From: CAZGSN01 sp964371655
GTDB lineage: Bacteria > Desulfobacterota > Binatia > HRBIN30
Assembly: GCA_964371655.1 (NCBI GenBank)
Contig: CAYJOD010000068.1
Location: 1-36,170, forward strand
DNA: 36,170 bases
Direction: 5' to 3'
Shown: positions 1-8,930 of the stretch, piece after piece
Layout of the letters: each line of letters opens with the position of its first letter
Numbering within the stretch: position 1 is the stretch's first letter
Made by a program: the position numbers and the translations under genes
The notes under the pieces: generated by a model
Told to the model about the DNA's origin: nothing
Databases searched by the model: none
What the model saw: the letters and a program-made list of their open reading frames with translations, nothing else

Positions 1-55
1 GAGAGGGGAGCTTGCCTTCCTCCCTCTCCCTTTGGGAGAGGGCCGGGGTGAGGGC
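1..55 (-). repeat. Dispersed CTCTCCC-type repeat, left window edge
   Basis: Read on the minus strand this stretch runs CCCTCACC..GGCCCTCTCCCAAAGGG and ends in AAGGCAAGCTCCCC. A close copy in the opposite orientation closes the window at 36127-36170. Related G/C-rich arms occur at 34622-34680 and 34780-34835. No gene overlaps it. Confidence 0.6.
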
Positions 56-87
56 TCTTTAGCCAGTTGTTCGGCGACCTTTCGAAC

Positions 88-1026
88 TCACGACGCCGCC
101 GGCGCGCTGCGGCGGTTGCTCCAATAGACGCCGCCCAAAACGGCGGCGCCGCCGACCGCTTGGGCGAGGTAGAGCGACTCGTCCAGAAGCACGACCGAGG
201 ACAATGCCGTCAGCACCGGGACCAAGTAAATGAACACGACGGTGCGCTGGACGCCGACGGTGCGGATGCCGAAGAGAAATAGCTGCCCGGCGACAACCGA
301 TGCACCGAGGCCCATCACCAGAATGCCGGCATAGGCGGCGGCGGAGGCCTCGATCAGCTGTGCGGCGGGATGCTCGTTCCAGGACACGAGGGCCAAAGCG
401 ATCGCACCGATTCCGTACACCAGGCCATTGGTGAACGCCGCCGAGATGGTGTGCACGACGCGGTGCGACGCGACATTGAAGCAAGCCCAACACAGAGCCG
501 CGGTGATCGCCAACACGTCACCGCCCGAAAACGATAGGTGTGCGAAGGCGGAGGCCTGCTGCCAATCTCCGTGGGTGATCACGATCGCCGCGCCGAGCAG
601 GGCAAGCAGAACTCCGCGCAGGCAGCGCACGTCGATACGTTCACCGGCGACCGCTCCGAGCAAGAGGGTGAACACCGGGTTGAGCGCGATCAGCAGAGAG
701 GTGTTGGTCGCTGTCGTGCGTTGTAGCGCCAACAGAAAGAGCGACTGGTAGAGAACGCCGCCACACAAGACCATCACCGTCAGTGGCACGGCCACGGGAC
801 GGAGCACGGTGAACGACGGACGCTGCGACCAGACCCAGGGGAGCAGGGCGACCGCGGCCACGGCGTAGCGCCAGGTGGCGGCCACGTTCGGCGTCATCTC
901 GCGCAAGACGATCTTACCGGCAATGAACGCCGCCGCCCACGCACACGAGGTCAACAGCAAGCCCGCGTAGGCCAGCGTCTCGGCGTGCGCTACCGGGAGG
1001 CGTCGAGTCAGCGCCAGTGAGGCCAT
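88..1026 (-). CDS. DMT superfamily EamA-type transporter
   Basis: This encodes a 312-residue polytopic inner-membrane protein with about ten hydrophobic helices arranged as two EamA repeats (roughly residues 17-148 and 168-303). Conserved DMT features are visible in each half: the WAAAFIAGK region in helix 1, ATNTSLLIALNPVFT in the first half, and VQRTVVFIYLVPVLTALS in the second. Family members export amino acids, metabolites or drugs; the substrate cannot be told from sequence. The ATG at 1026 is the first start and no good Shine-Dalgarno is visible. It lies 118 bases downstream of the tetR gene on the same strand, so co-transcription with the regulator is possible. Family assignment is secure, role is not. 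Confidence 0.9.
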   Translation of the reverse strand: MASLALTRRLPVAHAETLAYAGLLLTSCAWAAAFIAGKIVLREMTPNVAATWRYAVAAVALLPWVWSQRPSFTVLRPVAVPLTVMVLCGGVLYQSLFLLALQRTTATNTSLLIALNPVFTLLLGAVAGERIDVRCLRGVLLALLGAAIVITHGDWQQASAFAHLSFSGGDVLAITAALCWACFNVASHRVVHTISAAFTNGLVYGIGAIALALVSWNEHPAAQLIEASAAAYAGILVMGLGASVVAGQLFLFGIRTVGVQRTVVFIYLVPVLTALSSVVLLDESLYLAQAVGGAAVLGGVYWSNRRSAPAAS

Positions 1027-1144
1027 GCGACGACTGATACCAGCAAGCCAGCCTCGGCTACAGGGCCGGCGCTGGCCTTTCGACGAAGATCAAATCGCGC
1101 TGTGGGGAAGACGCGTGCGGCGCCGCGCCTCTACAACCGACCCC

Positions 1145-1801
1145 TCATCTCGAGGGACGAGTGCGCCGGGCGCGGCGAGCAACGCCGCGCGTCTGTTTCG
1201 TGGGTTCGGTGCTCAGCAGATGCAGAACCGTGGTGCGGATCTGGTCGAGGTTCAGACTCACGCCGAGCTCGATCATTTGAACCAGCCCGAGCGCCAGGGC
1301 CACGAGGACGGTGGCGAGGGGGCGCGCGGCGACGTCACTGCGAACGGCATTGGCCTTGCGCGCACTGAGCGCGGCGCGCTCGACACGGCGAACCGCTTCG
1401 CCGAGGGTCTCGATGAAGCGGCCGCGAATAGCTGCGGAGCGCGTGCAGGCATCCAGCAATTGATGCGAGCGCATGGATCCACGTGCGCCGATCAGTGCGT
1501 GCCCGTCGCGCAGGGCGCCGGCAAAGCGCAGCACCGTTTTCTCGAGGTCGTCGCCTTCCGAATCGGTGGCAATGATCGTGTCGAGAAATGCGCCGAGGAC
1601 CGTCTCCATCGCCGCAGCCACGAATTCATCGCGATCGTGAAAATGCACATAGAACGCTCCGCGCGTGTAGCCGGCGCGGGCGCAGATGGCGTCGAGACTT
1701 GGAATGTCCAAGCCGTGCTCGAAGAACTCCATCAGTCCGGCGTGGATCAGGGCCGCGCGCGTTTCCAGCTTCGCTGCGCGCCGCGATTGTGCTTCCGTCA
1801 T
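1145..1801 (-). CDS. TetR/AcrR family transcriptional regulator
   Basis: This encodes a TetR-family repressor of about 218 residues. The N-terminal helix-turn-helix spans roughly residues 8-55, with the family pattern LIHAGLMEFFEHG, then LDAICARAGYTRGAFYVHF and the DRDEFV tail. The C-terminal part is helical and would bind a ligand that cannot be predicted. I chose the ATG at 1801 because an in-frame ATG five codons upstream (1816) lies inside the first operator palindrome. The frame stays open far upstream, but that part is the antisense of alkB. The gene is divergent from alkB and its product most likely binds the two palindromes at 1813-1830 and 1846-1861, repressing itself and alkB. Downstream on the same strand is a DMT exporter. 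Confidence 0.9.
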   Translation of the reverse strand: MTEAQSRRAAKLETRAALIHAGLMEFFEHGLDIPSLDAICARAGYTRGAFYVHFHDRDEFVAAAMETVLGAFLDTIIATDSEGDDLEKTVLRFAGALRDGHALIGARGSMRSHQLLDACTRSAAIRGRFIETLGEAVRRVERAALSARKANAVRSDVAARPLATVLVALALGLVQMIELGVSLNLDQIRTTVLHLLSTEPTKQTRGVARRARRTRPSR

Positions 1802-1812
1802 AATGAGCGTTG

Positions 1813-1830
1813 ACATACGGGATCGTATGT
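1813..1830. promoter_or_regulatory. TetR operator 1 (palindrome)
   Basis: ACATACGGGATCGTATGT has perfect 7-bp arms around GGAT. It sits between the divergent tetR and alkB genes. A consensus -35 box TTGACA (1810-1815, plus strand) overlaps its left edge. On the minus strand a TTGATC-17-TATGTC promoter-like pair ends in it. Binding here would therefore block both directions. This is inferred from symmetry and position. Confidence 0.75.
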
Positions 1831-1845
1831 GGAAGATCAAGCATG

Positions 1846-1861
1846 CATACGGATCCGTATG
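1846..1861. promoter_or_regulatory. TetR operator 2 (palindrome)
   Basis: CATACGGATCCGTATG is a perfect 16-bp palindrome. It matches the 16-bp core of operator 1 (CATACGGGATCGTATG) at all but two central positions. The two centres are 32 bp apart, about three helical turns, which would place two dimers on the same DNA face. It lies just upstream of the alkB ribosome-binding site. Confidence 0.75.
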
Positions 1862-1879
1862 TGAACGAGGAGACTCGAA

Positions 1880-2986
1880 ATGGACGCCATCCTGTCGCCA
1901 ACAAATGCGACGCGCACGAGTGACGCTGCACGCGTCTGGACGATGCACTTGCTGTGTTTGGTCCTGCCGCTCACGACCCTTGCCTTTGCAGTCTCCGGCC
2001 CGCACGCCTGGTGGGGCGCACTGCTCTTCTTGCTGCCGCTGTTCGCTTCCCTGCTTGCCGACGTCTACAGCCCCGCCGAACGCCGCCAACCGTCCGCCGC
2101 TCTGCCGGCGTGGCCGTTCGACGGCCTTCTCTACGCGTTGGTCGCGCTCCAGCTCGCGAACGTATTTCTGACCGCGCGCATGATCTCGCATAGCGGCCTG
2201 TTGAGCATGGACGCGCTGGTGGCAATCGTGCTGGTCGGCGTCAATACCGGCTACTCGGCCATCGTCGTTGCGCACGAATTGATCCATCGTCCGGAGCCGC
2301 ACATGCAGCTGCTCGGCCGGGCTCTGATGGGCACGGCGATGTACGAGCACTTTTCCACGGAGCACGTGCGCGGCCACCACAAGCGCGTCGGCACGGCCGA
2401 CGACCCCGCGACCGCACGCTACGGCGAAACCTTCCGTCACTTCTGGCGGCGCACCGTGCCGGGGCAGTTCCGCAGTGCCTGGCGCATCGAATGTAAACGA
2501 TTGGGCGAGCCCGACATGAAGCTCCTCGATCGCCGCATGCTGCACCACCGCGTCTTGCAGGGAGTCGTCGGCGAGTCGGGTCTTGCCGTCGCGATCTTGG
2601 GGCTGTTCGGACCCGCCGCATTCGTGGTCCACCTTCTGCAAGCCCATCAAGCGGTGCAGGCTCTGGAGGCGGTGAACTACTTCGAGCACTGGGGCCTGCA
2701 GCGCAAAGCCGGGCGTGTGCAGCCGGTCGATTCCTGGGATACCGACTCGTGGTTCTCGCTCTACACGCTGGTGGGCTTGTCGCGACACGCCGATCACCAC
2801 GCCTACGCCTCGCGACCGTATCAACAGCTGCGTTACTTCGAAGAGAGCCCGAAGCTGCCATCCGGATATTTCGGCATGGTGTGGATGGTGTGGATGAACA
2901 ACCGCGGCGTCCGCAAGCTGCTCAGCGCCGAGCTCGAGCGCAGGCACCTGGGTCCGTTCCAAGACGACAGCGCCCTGGCGGCGTAG
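1880..2986 (+). CDS. alkB: AlkB-type alkane 1-monooxygenase (membrane di-iron hydroxylase)
   Basis: This encodes a 368-residue integral-membrane non-haem di-iron hydroxylase. The family oxidises the terminal methyl of n-alkanes to primary alcohols using rubredoxin electrons. All histidine boxes are present: HELIH (132-136), EHVRGHH (161-167), the AlkB signature NYFEHWGL (266-273) and LSRHADHHA (300-308). Hydrophobic segments lie near 22-62, 83-130 and 225-255. The start is fixed by GAGGAG at 1867-1872, seven bases before the ATG. No rubredoxin or rubredoxin reductase gene is in the window, so electron donors must be encoded elsewhere. The position directly behind two TetR operators indicates substrate-inducible expression. 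The NYFEHWGL box has W where many AlkB proteins have Y. The substrate could be another hydrocarbon or a related alkyl compound. Confidence 0.93.
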   Translation: MDAILSPTNATRTSDAARVWTMHLLCLVLPLTTLAFAVSGPHAWWGALLFLLPLFASLLADVYSPAERRQPSAALPAWPFDGLLYALVALQLANVFLTARMISHSGLLSMDALVAIVLVGVNTGYSAIVVAHELIHRPEPHMQLLGRALMGTAMYEHFSTEHVRGHHKRVGTADDPATARYGETFRHFWRRTVPGQFRSAWRIECKRLGEPDMKLLDRRMLHHRVLQGVVGESGLAVAILGLFGPAAFVVHLLQAHQAVQALEAVNYFEHWGLQRKAGRVQPVDSWDTDSWFSLYTLVGLSRHADHHAYASRPYQQLRYFEESPKLPSGYFGMVWMVWMNNRGVRKLLSAELERRHLGPFQDDSALAA

Positions 2987-2997
2987 CGGCTTCGGAG

Positions 2998-3030
2998 CGA
3001 TCCGACCGATCGGAGCGATTAGTCGGATCG
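2998..3030. terminator. Candidate bidirectional hairpin between convergent genes
   Basis: CGATCCGAC (2998-3006) pairs perfectly with GTCGGATCG (3022-3030), leaving a 15-base loop. The hairpin sits in the 49-base gap between the ends of alkB (plus) and the HiPIP-like gene (minus). No long T-run follows on either side, so intrinsic termination is only plausible. Confidence 0.4.
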
Positions 3031-3035
3031 GCCGT

Positions 3036-3281
3036 TTACTCGGCGGGGATCGCTTCCCACCATTGGCACCACCAGGTCTCGCCGACCAGGATGCGGATCT
3101 TCGGATGCCAGCAATAGGTGAAGTCGTCGTCGGGGTTGAGATAGTACAGGCAGTTCCGGCAATGCTCGTCGCCCTTGGGCTTGCCGCGCAAGATGGCGTC
3201 TTCGGCCAGGTGCTTCAATTCGAGAGAAAGCTTCTCGTCAATCGGCTTCGGTTCGGGTTTTGGAAGATCGTCTTCTGCCAT
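3036..3281 (-). CDS. Small HiPIP-like four-cysteine protein
   Basis: This encodes an 81-residue soluble protein without signal peptide or membrane segment. Its C-terminal half carries four cysteines spaced C41-x2-C44-x12-C57-x14-C72, followed by WWE. The spacing and the aromatic WWCQWW end resemble high-potential iron-sulfur proteins and the small HiPIP-like subunits of glycyl-radical enzymes such as benzylsuccinate synthase. A 4Fe-4S cluster is therefore plausible, but a zinc site is not excluded. The N-terminus is Pro/Lys/Glu-rich (LPKPEPKPIDEKLSLELKHL). The ATG at 3281 starts MAEDD. The frame remains open far upstream only because it is antisense-frame readthrough within speA. The gene follows speA on the same strand after 101 bases, so it could be co-transcribed, but no functional link is evident. 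Confidence 0.72.
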   Translation of the reverse strand: MAEDDLPKPEPKPIDEKLSLELKHLAEDAILRGKPKGDEHCRNCLYYLNPDDDFTYCWHPKIRILVGETWWCQWWEAIPAE

Positions 3282-3382
3282 GGCTCGCTCCGTTTGTGAT
3301 TTCAGGTGACAGACTTTCGGATCGCGGGTGCTGGTAGGCGGTTCGTGCTCAATCGGCCCATCGTTCGTCTGACGTCTCGTTG

Positions 3383-5377
<1,995 letters not shown>

Positions 5378-5420
5378 TCTCGTAGCTCTCCTCTGTGTGT
5401 GCGCTCGCCGCGGTTGCATC

Positions 5421-5448
5421 CTTATAACCTCGCCGACCTGGGTCGCAA
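5421..5448 (-). promoter_or_regulatory. Candidate sigma-70 promoter for speA
   Basis: On the minus strand TTGCGA (5448-5443) and TATAAG (5426-5421) are separated by 16 bases. Transcription would begin near 5414, giving a leader of about 37 bases before the speA ATG at 5377. Assigned by eye. Confidence 0.45.
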
Positions 5449-5571
5449 CGAGTGTCGCGCAGAAAACTCAGTCAGTGCGAAGCGGGAGTCGGCCGATTGC
5501 CCCAATCGCTGAGAGCCGGTGAATACCTCGCCGGGCGCGACTCATGTGTAAGCCCTTGATGAGCAGGCCAC

Positions 5572-5601
5572 GGTGGGGCAGGCAGGGACGCCTGCGCCAC
5601 C
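5572..5601. repeat. Short hairpin repeat in the speA-msrB spacer
   Basis: Arms of 12 bp (5572-5583 and 5590-5601, one mismatch, GGTGGGGCAGGC type) flank a six-base loop. It is the only clear structure in the 340-base gap between speA and msrB besides the speA promoter. Its character resembles a REP-type hairpin; no function can be assigned. Confidence 0.5.
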
Positions 5602-5717
5602 AAAACAGAAAAGTCTTCACAGCCTCGGAAATCGACATTCCACCCATGTCGATGGTCGCCAGAAAAATGCGGCGCGAGGGTTGAACCCAAACCCTTCCTG
5701 TGGCGTCAAAGTGCGGT

Positions 5718-6230
5718 ATGGATCGACGCCGATTCTTGAACCGATTGTTCTTGATGCTCTCGCTCCCCTGGAGCGCGCGCCTGGCTGCCGCTGACGCGCT
5801 CGCGGCAGACGCCATTGCGCCGCTGCAGAAGTCGAAGGAAGAATGGAAGCAGCTGTTGGGCGCACAAGAGTACGCGGTGCTCTTCGAAGCGGCTACCGAG
5901 CGGGCAGGGTCGAGTCCGCTCGATCATGAGAAGCGCGAGGGCAGCTTCGTTTGTGCCGCGTGTCTCCTGCCGTTGTTCGCGTCGAACATGAAGTTCGATA
6001 GTGGTACCGGCTGGCCGAGCTTCTTCGAGACCATTCCGGGGCGGGTCAGCACCAAGCTGGATTTCAAGATGATCCTGCCGCGTACCGAGTACCACTGCAG
6101 CCGTTGTGGCGGCCATCAAGGTCACGTCTTCGACGACGGCCCGCCGCCAACCGGTAAGCGCTACTGCAACAACGGCGTGGCTCTGCGCTTCGTGCCCAAG
6201 GGCGAGCCGCTGCCGGGGCTGCGACAGTGA
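5718..6230 (+). CDS. msrB: Exported peptide-methionine (R)-S-oxide reductase
   Basis: This encodes 170 residues with an N-terminal twin-arginine-like leader (MDRRRFLNRL, then a hydrophobic stretch ending near RLAAA), so a periplasmic location is likely. The MsrB domain covers about residues 38-165. It has two zinc-binding CxxC pairs (C79/C82 and C127/C130), the GTGWPSF segment and the catalytic cysteine C150 in RYCNNGVALRF. The enzyme reduces methionine-R-sulfoxide in proteins. The ATG at 5718 is preferred over an upstream in-frame codon at 5700 because it places the RR motif at the N-terminus. The partner msrA follows on the same strand after 365 bases of repeat DNA. Confidence 0.94.
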   Translation: MDRRRFLNRLFLMLSLPWSARLAAADALAADAIAPLQKSKEEWKQLLGAQEYAVLFEAATERAGSSPLDHEKREGSFVCAACLLPLFASNMKFDSGTGWPSFFETIPGRVSTKLDFKMILPRTEYHCSRCGGHQGHVFDDGPPPTGKRYCNNGVALRFVPKGEPLPGLRQ

Positions 6231-6334
6231 CGAGATTGACCCCGGAGCTTGGCGGCGCGTTGAAGGAATCGAGCGATGAGCGCTTACAAGAGCGCGCGGC
6301 GCATAAGATCTGCGACGAACTGTGGATATCGACC

Positions 6335-6360
6335 GGAGCCGCGACCGTAAGGGAGCGGTG
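6335..6360 (+). repeat. REP-like element, GAGCCGCGACCG family, copy 1
   Basis: This stretch contains GAGCCGCGACCGTAAGGG followed by AGCGGTG. The same core recurs at 11060, 11245 and, inverted, at 34709-34740. It lies in the msrB-msrA spacer. Confidence 0.65.
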
Positions 6361-6410
6361 CTTGGGTCGTGCGCCGGGCTATTACTGACTATTGCAAAAG
6401 AAATAGAAGA

Positions 6411-6525
6411 TGAACCACAGGGACACAGAGGCCACAGAGAAGCGACTGAGCGTTCAAGCACAGTTATTGACCCCCATTTCTCCGGGTTCTTTCTCGGTGT
6501 CCTCTGTGCCTCTGTGGTTGGTCCT
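6411..6525. repeat. Inverted repeat built from CACAGAG units
   Basis: The left arm (6411-6440) contains AACCACAGGGACACAGAGG and a further CACAGAG. The right arm (6493-6525) is its imperfect reverse complement, with TCCTCTGTGCCTCTGTGGTT. The arms are themselves runs of a degenerate CACAGAG unit, with about 50 bases between them. Other copies are the full element at 29695-29860 and a single arm at 16174-16206. Confidence 0.75.
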
Positions 6526-6595
6526 CTTCGTCCGTTCCGCGTTCTGGTGTCTATTACTTATGCAACGCTCAATAGGGCGCGGGGAGTAGGAAGAG

Positions 6596-7201
6596 ATGAA
6601 CGGGTTGCTTCGTTCGGGTTTCGTCGTTGCCCTGTGTCTGGGGTTCAGCGGCATCGCGTCGGCGCAGGCGGGTACCGAAAAGGCTACGTTTGCGGGCGGA
6701 TGCTTCTGGTGCATGGAGCCGCCGTTCGAGAAGCTCGACGGTGTGCTCGCAGTGAGCTCGGGATATACCGGTGGCACCAAGAACGATCCCACCTACGAGG
6801 AGGTCTCGGCTGGCGGTACGGGTCACGCCGAGTCGATTCAGATCGTCTACGATCCGCAGCGGATCACCTACGACAAGCTCCTCGACGTCTACTGGCACAA
6901 CGTCGACCCGACCGCGAAAGACCGCCAGTTCTGCGACTTCGGCAACCAGTATCGCAGCGCCATCTTCTACCACTCCGAAGAGCAGAAGCGTGCCGCCGAG
7001 GCCTCGAAAGCAGCCCTCGCCCAGTCCGGGAAGCTGAAGCTGCCGATCGTCACCGAGATCACGGCGGCGACCACCTTCTATCCTGCCGAGGAGTACCACC
7101 AGGACTACTACAAGAAGAATCCGGTGCGCTACGAGTACTACCGCTACCGCTGCGGTCGCGACGCCCGCCTCACCGAGCTCTGGCGCGAGTCGGGCCATTG
7201 A
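6596..7201 (+). CDS. msrA: Exported peptide-methionine (S)-S-oxide reductase
   Basis: This encodes 201 residues. A Sec-type signal peptide (MNGLLRSGFVVALCLGFSGIASAQA) is followed by the MsrA domain. The signature GGCFWCMEPPFE holds the nucleophile C36 and C39, followed by SGYTGG, the YDP.RI segment and the FCDFGNQYRSAIF motif. A further cysteine near the C-terminus (YRYRCGRD) could be a resolving residue. The enzyme reduces methionine-S-sulfoxide, complementary to the upstream MsrB. Both proteins appear to be exported, so together they would repair both sulfoxide epimers in the envelope. AGGAAGAG just before the ATG is a fair ribosome-binding site. Confidence 0.95.
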   Translation: MNGLLRSGFVVALCLGFSGIASAQAGTEKATFAGGCFWCMEPPFEKLDGVLAVSSGYTGGTKNDPTYEEVSAGGTGHAESIQIVYDPQRITYDKLLDVYWHNVDPTAKDRQFCDFGNQYRSAIFYHSEEQKRAAEASKAALAQSGKLKLPIVTEITAATTFYPAEEYHQDYYKKNPVRYEYYRYRCGRDARLTELWRESGH

Positions 7202-7283
7202 TCCGCGCTGCGTCGTCTCCCGTCGGTCTTGACACAACCTCTTGCCGTCGCGGCTTACTGAGTCTCGCGTAATATGGTGAAAG

Positions 7284-7415
7284 CGAACCGCCCTTCGATA
7301 CGCCGCCAAGAGATGGCGGCTACTCAGGGCGAACGGTCAAAAGCGGCTCCCAATAGGGGTTCCCCGTTCGCCCCGAGTAGGCCCCGTCTTCTCAGGGGCC
7401 GTATCGAGGGGTGCA
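7284..7415. repeat. Inverted repeat, TTCGATACG/GGGCGAACGG family, copy 1
   Basis: The left part reads GAACCGCCCTTCGATACGCC and then CTACTCAGGGCGAACGG. The right part carries GTTCGCCCCGAGTAGG and CCGTATCGAGGGG, which are imperfect reverse complements. Small hairpins (GCCGCCaagagatGGCGGC type) are nested inside. A related element is at 32731-32866. The region 7202-7821 contains no gene. Confidence 0.7.
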
Positions 7416-7441
7416 TGGCGGTAATCCAATTATCCGGAAAA

Positions 7442-7612
7442 ACTCAGTTGGGACCACGGATTTCACGGATCAACACGGATAAGGAAGAACAACGACGCCA
7501 ACTTACAGCCGGACCGCAACACAGAAGTCTGGCGGACAAATTCTTCCGATCCGAACGAAGGTCTTTCCTCTTCATATCCGTGCCCATCCGTGGAATCCGT
7601 GGTTCCAATTGA
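7442..7612. repeat. Inverted repeat built from CACGGAT units, copy 1
   Basis: The left arm (7442-7482) has ACTCAGTTGGGACCACGGAT followed by more CACGGAT units. The right arm (7571-7612) has ATCCGTGCCCATCCGTGG, then ATCCGTGGTTCCAATT. About 90 bases separate the arms. Related copies are at 12350-12392 (one arm), 23117-23208 and 34974-35143. Confidence 0.75.
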
Positions 7613-7821
7613 TGTGTTTGGGATTATGCGAGACTCAGTAGAAGCGGGCTCATTTCGTGTCTTCGAGCGCGCGGCCACGCGCTGTCCGCTATCCGGAACC
7701 CTTGCTTGACCGTGGCGCGGGCTCCGCATAAGACCTTACTCCCATCGACCCGCGAACGAGCGAACCAATGAGCACGATACCGTATGTTGTCCGTTGTCTG
7801 TCCTCTGCTGTCTGAGGGCGT

Positions 7822-8244
7822 GTGTCACTCGAAACTCTCACCCAGATCAGTACCTCCTGCATCGTCCTCAGCGGCTGCAGTTTGCTGGTCGGTTGGTATC
7901 TCATCCGCCGCCGCCGCATTGAGCTGCACCGCAACGCCATGCTGCTTGCAACGTCGTTCGCGGGGTTGTTCCTGATTGCCTACGTCACGCGCTGGTCCAT
8001 GTATGGGTCGAAGCCGTTTGCCGGCACCGGCGTGTGGCGGACGATCTACTTTGCGAACCTGGTGCCGCACGTCATTCTGGCGATGGCGGTCGGGCCGCTC
8101 GCCGGGCGCTTGCTCTACCTGGCACTGAAGAAGCGCGATTATGTTAGGCATCGGCGTCTGGCTCGGATTACCTTGCCGATCTGGTTGTACGTCGCCGCCA
8201 GCGGCTGGCTCGTCTACTACATGCTGTACAGGATGGTGTTCTGA
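7822..8244 (+). CDS. DUF420-family membrane protein
   Basis: This encodes 140 residues with four hydrophobic segments (about 10-25, 40-58, 75-100 and 117-135). The pattern includes HRNAMLLATSFAGLFLIAYVTRW, NLVPHVILAM and the HRRLARITLPIWLYVAASGWLVY ending, which is typical of DUF420 proteins. In Gram-positives a DUF420 protein (CtaM) assists cytochrome oxidase maturation, but no oxidase gene is in this window. The start is a GTG with GAGGG three bases upstream, so spacing is tight. The stop overlaps the next ATG (TGATG), so the two genes are translationally coupled. Confidence 0.82.
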   Translation: MSLETLTQISTSCIVLSGCSLLVGWYLIRRRRIELHRNAMLLATSFAGLFLIAYVTRWSMYGSKPFAGTGVWRTIYFANLVPHVILAMAVGPLAGRLLYLALKKRDYVRHRRLARITLPIWLYVAASGWLVYYMLYRMVF

Positions 8245-8558
8245 TGCTGGATGATGAAGTCGAGCGGCCGCCGTTGGGTTGGTGGATCGCGATTCTCACC
8301 GGACTTGCCCTGAACGCATGGGTCGGTTTCAGCGCCTCGGCGTACGCGACCTGGTGCAGCTACGTGACGGCGGTGTTTCCGCAGGCGTTGCTGCGCAACA
8401 TCTTTCTCGCTGCCGTTGTCGTCCACATCGGAGAAGGGCTGTATGCGTGGCGGCTGGCGACCCAGGCCGGTCTGCGCACGGCCACGGGCTGGGCCCTGCA
8501 AACCTTCCTGCTCGGCTTCCCTTCCCTCGGGCGCTTGCGGCGGCGCGTGTCTTCCTAG
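8244..8558 (+). CDS. TMEM254-like (DUF4499) small membrane protein
   Basis: This encodes 104 residues with three or so hydrophobic helices. The C-terminal half, HIGEGLYAWRLATQAG followed by WALQTFLLGFPSLGRL, resembles the TMEM254/DUF4499 family, which is known mainly from eukaryotes and has no defined function. The gene begins within the stop codon of the DUF420 gene, so both proteins are probably made together in the inner membrane. No signal sequence is needed. Assignment rests on the HxGExLYA and LQTF..G.xSL patterns recognised by eye. Confidence 0.72.
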   Translation: MLDDEVERPPLGWWIAILTGLALNAWVGFSASAYATWCSYVTAVFPQALLRNIFLAAVVVHIGEGLYAWRLATQAGLRTATGWALQTFLLGFPSLGRLRRRVSS

Positions 8559-8574
8559 GACGTGAAAGTCGCGG

Positions 8575-8645
8575 CTTGGGGCTTGGGACTCGGGGCTTGG
8601 GAAGTCGATCTTTCCAGCCCCAAGTCCCCAGCCACCAGCTCCAAG
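8575..8645. repeat. Inverted repeat of GGGCTTGGGACT type
   Basis: Degenerate GGGGCTTGGGACT units on the left (8575-8602) face CCCCAAGTCCCCAGCC and CCAAGCC on the right. Similar elements with different unit sequences are at 21255-21345, 29648-29905, 30881-30958 and 31548-31662. Confidence 0.6.
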
Positions 8646-8739
8646 CCACACGGAATCGTGCCAAGGTCCTCACCGACGTATCCAGCCTCCGGCGGAGGCT
8701 CGACGACTCCGAAAATCAGGTCGACGCGTAGTGTATCAG

Positions 8740-8866
8740 TTTGATCTTTGGACCGATGTCATTCCGAGCGGAAGCGAGGAATCTGTAGTGGAATGTCGTG
8801 CCCACCGTGGCCCCCGGAAGATTCCTCGCCGCGGAAATTGCGACGGCTCGGAATGACAATCAAAGT
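8740..8866. repeat. Inverted repeat of GTCATTCCGAG type
   Basis: TGTCATTCCGAGCGGAAGCG and GAGGAATCT on the left (8757-8784) pair with AGATTCCTCGCCGCGG and CTCGGAATGACA on the right (8819-8858). Flanking TTGATCTTTG and CAATCAAAG extend the symmetry. The 372-base gap between the TMEM254-like gene and the helicase holds only this and the preceding repeat. Confidence 0.65.
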
Positions 8867-8930
8867 AACCCACTACCGGTCGACGGCGGTGCTGTACCTA
8901 GGCATGGGAACTGGGTAGGATCATCCGTCT

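Noticed and set aside
1817..2962. N-terminal extension of the TetR frame to a 605-codon protein
   Set aside because: The extension lies wholly opposite alkB and across the operators; TetR proteins of this type start at the HTH, which fits the ATG at 1801.
6322..7272. Overlapping plus-strand frame of about 316 codons across the repeat and msrA
   Set aside because: It is a different frame of msrA with no conserved sequence; msrA has the GCFWC motif and signal peptide.
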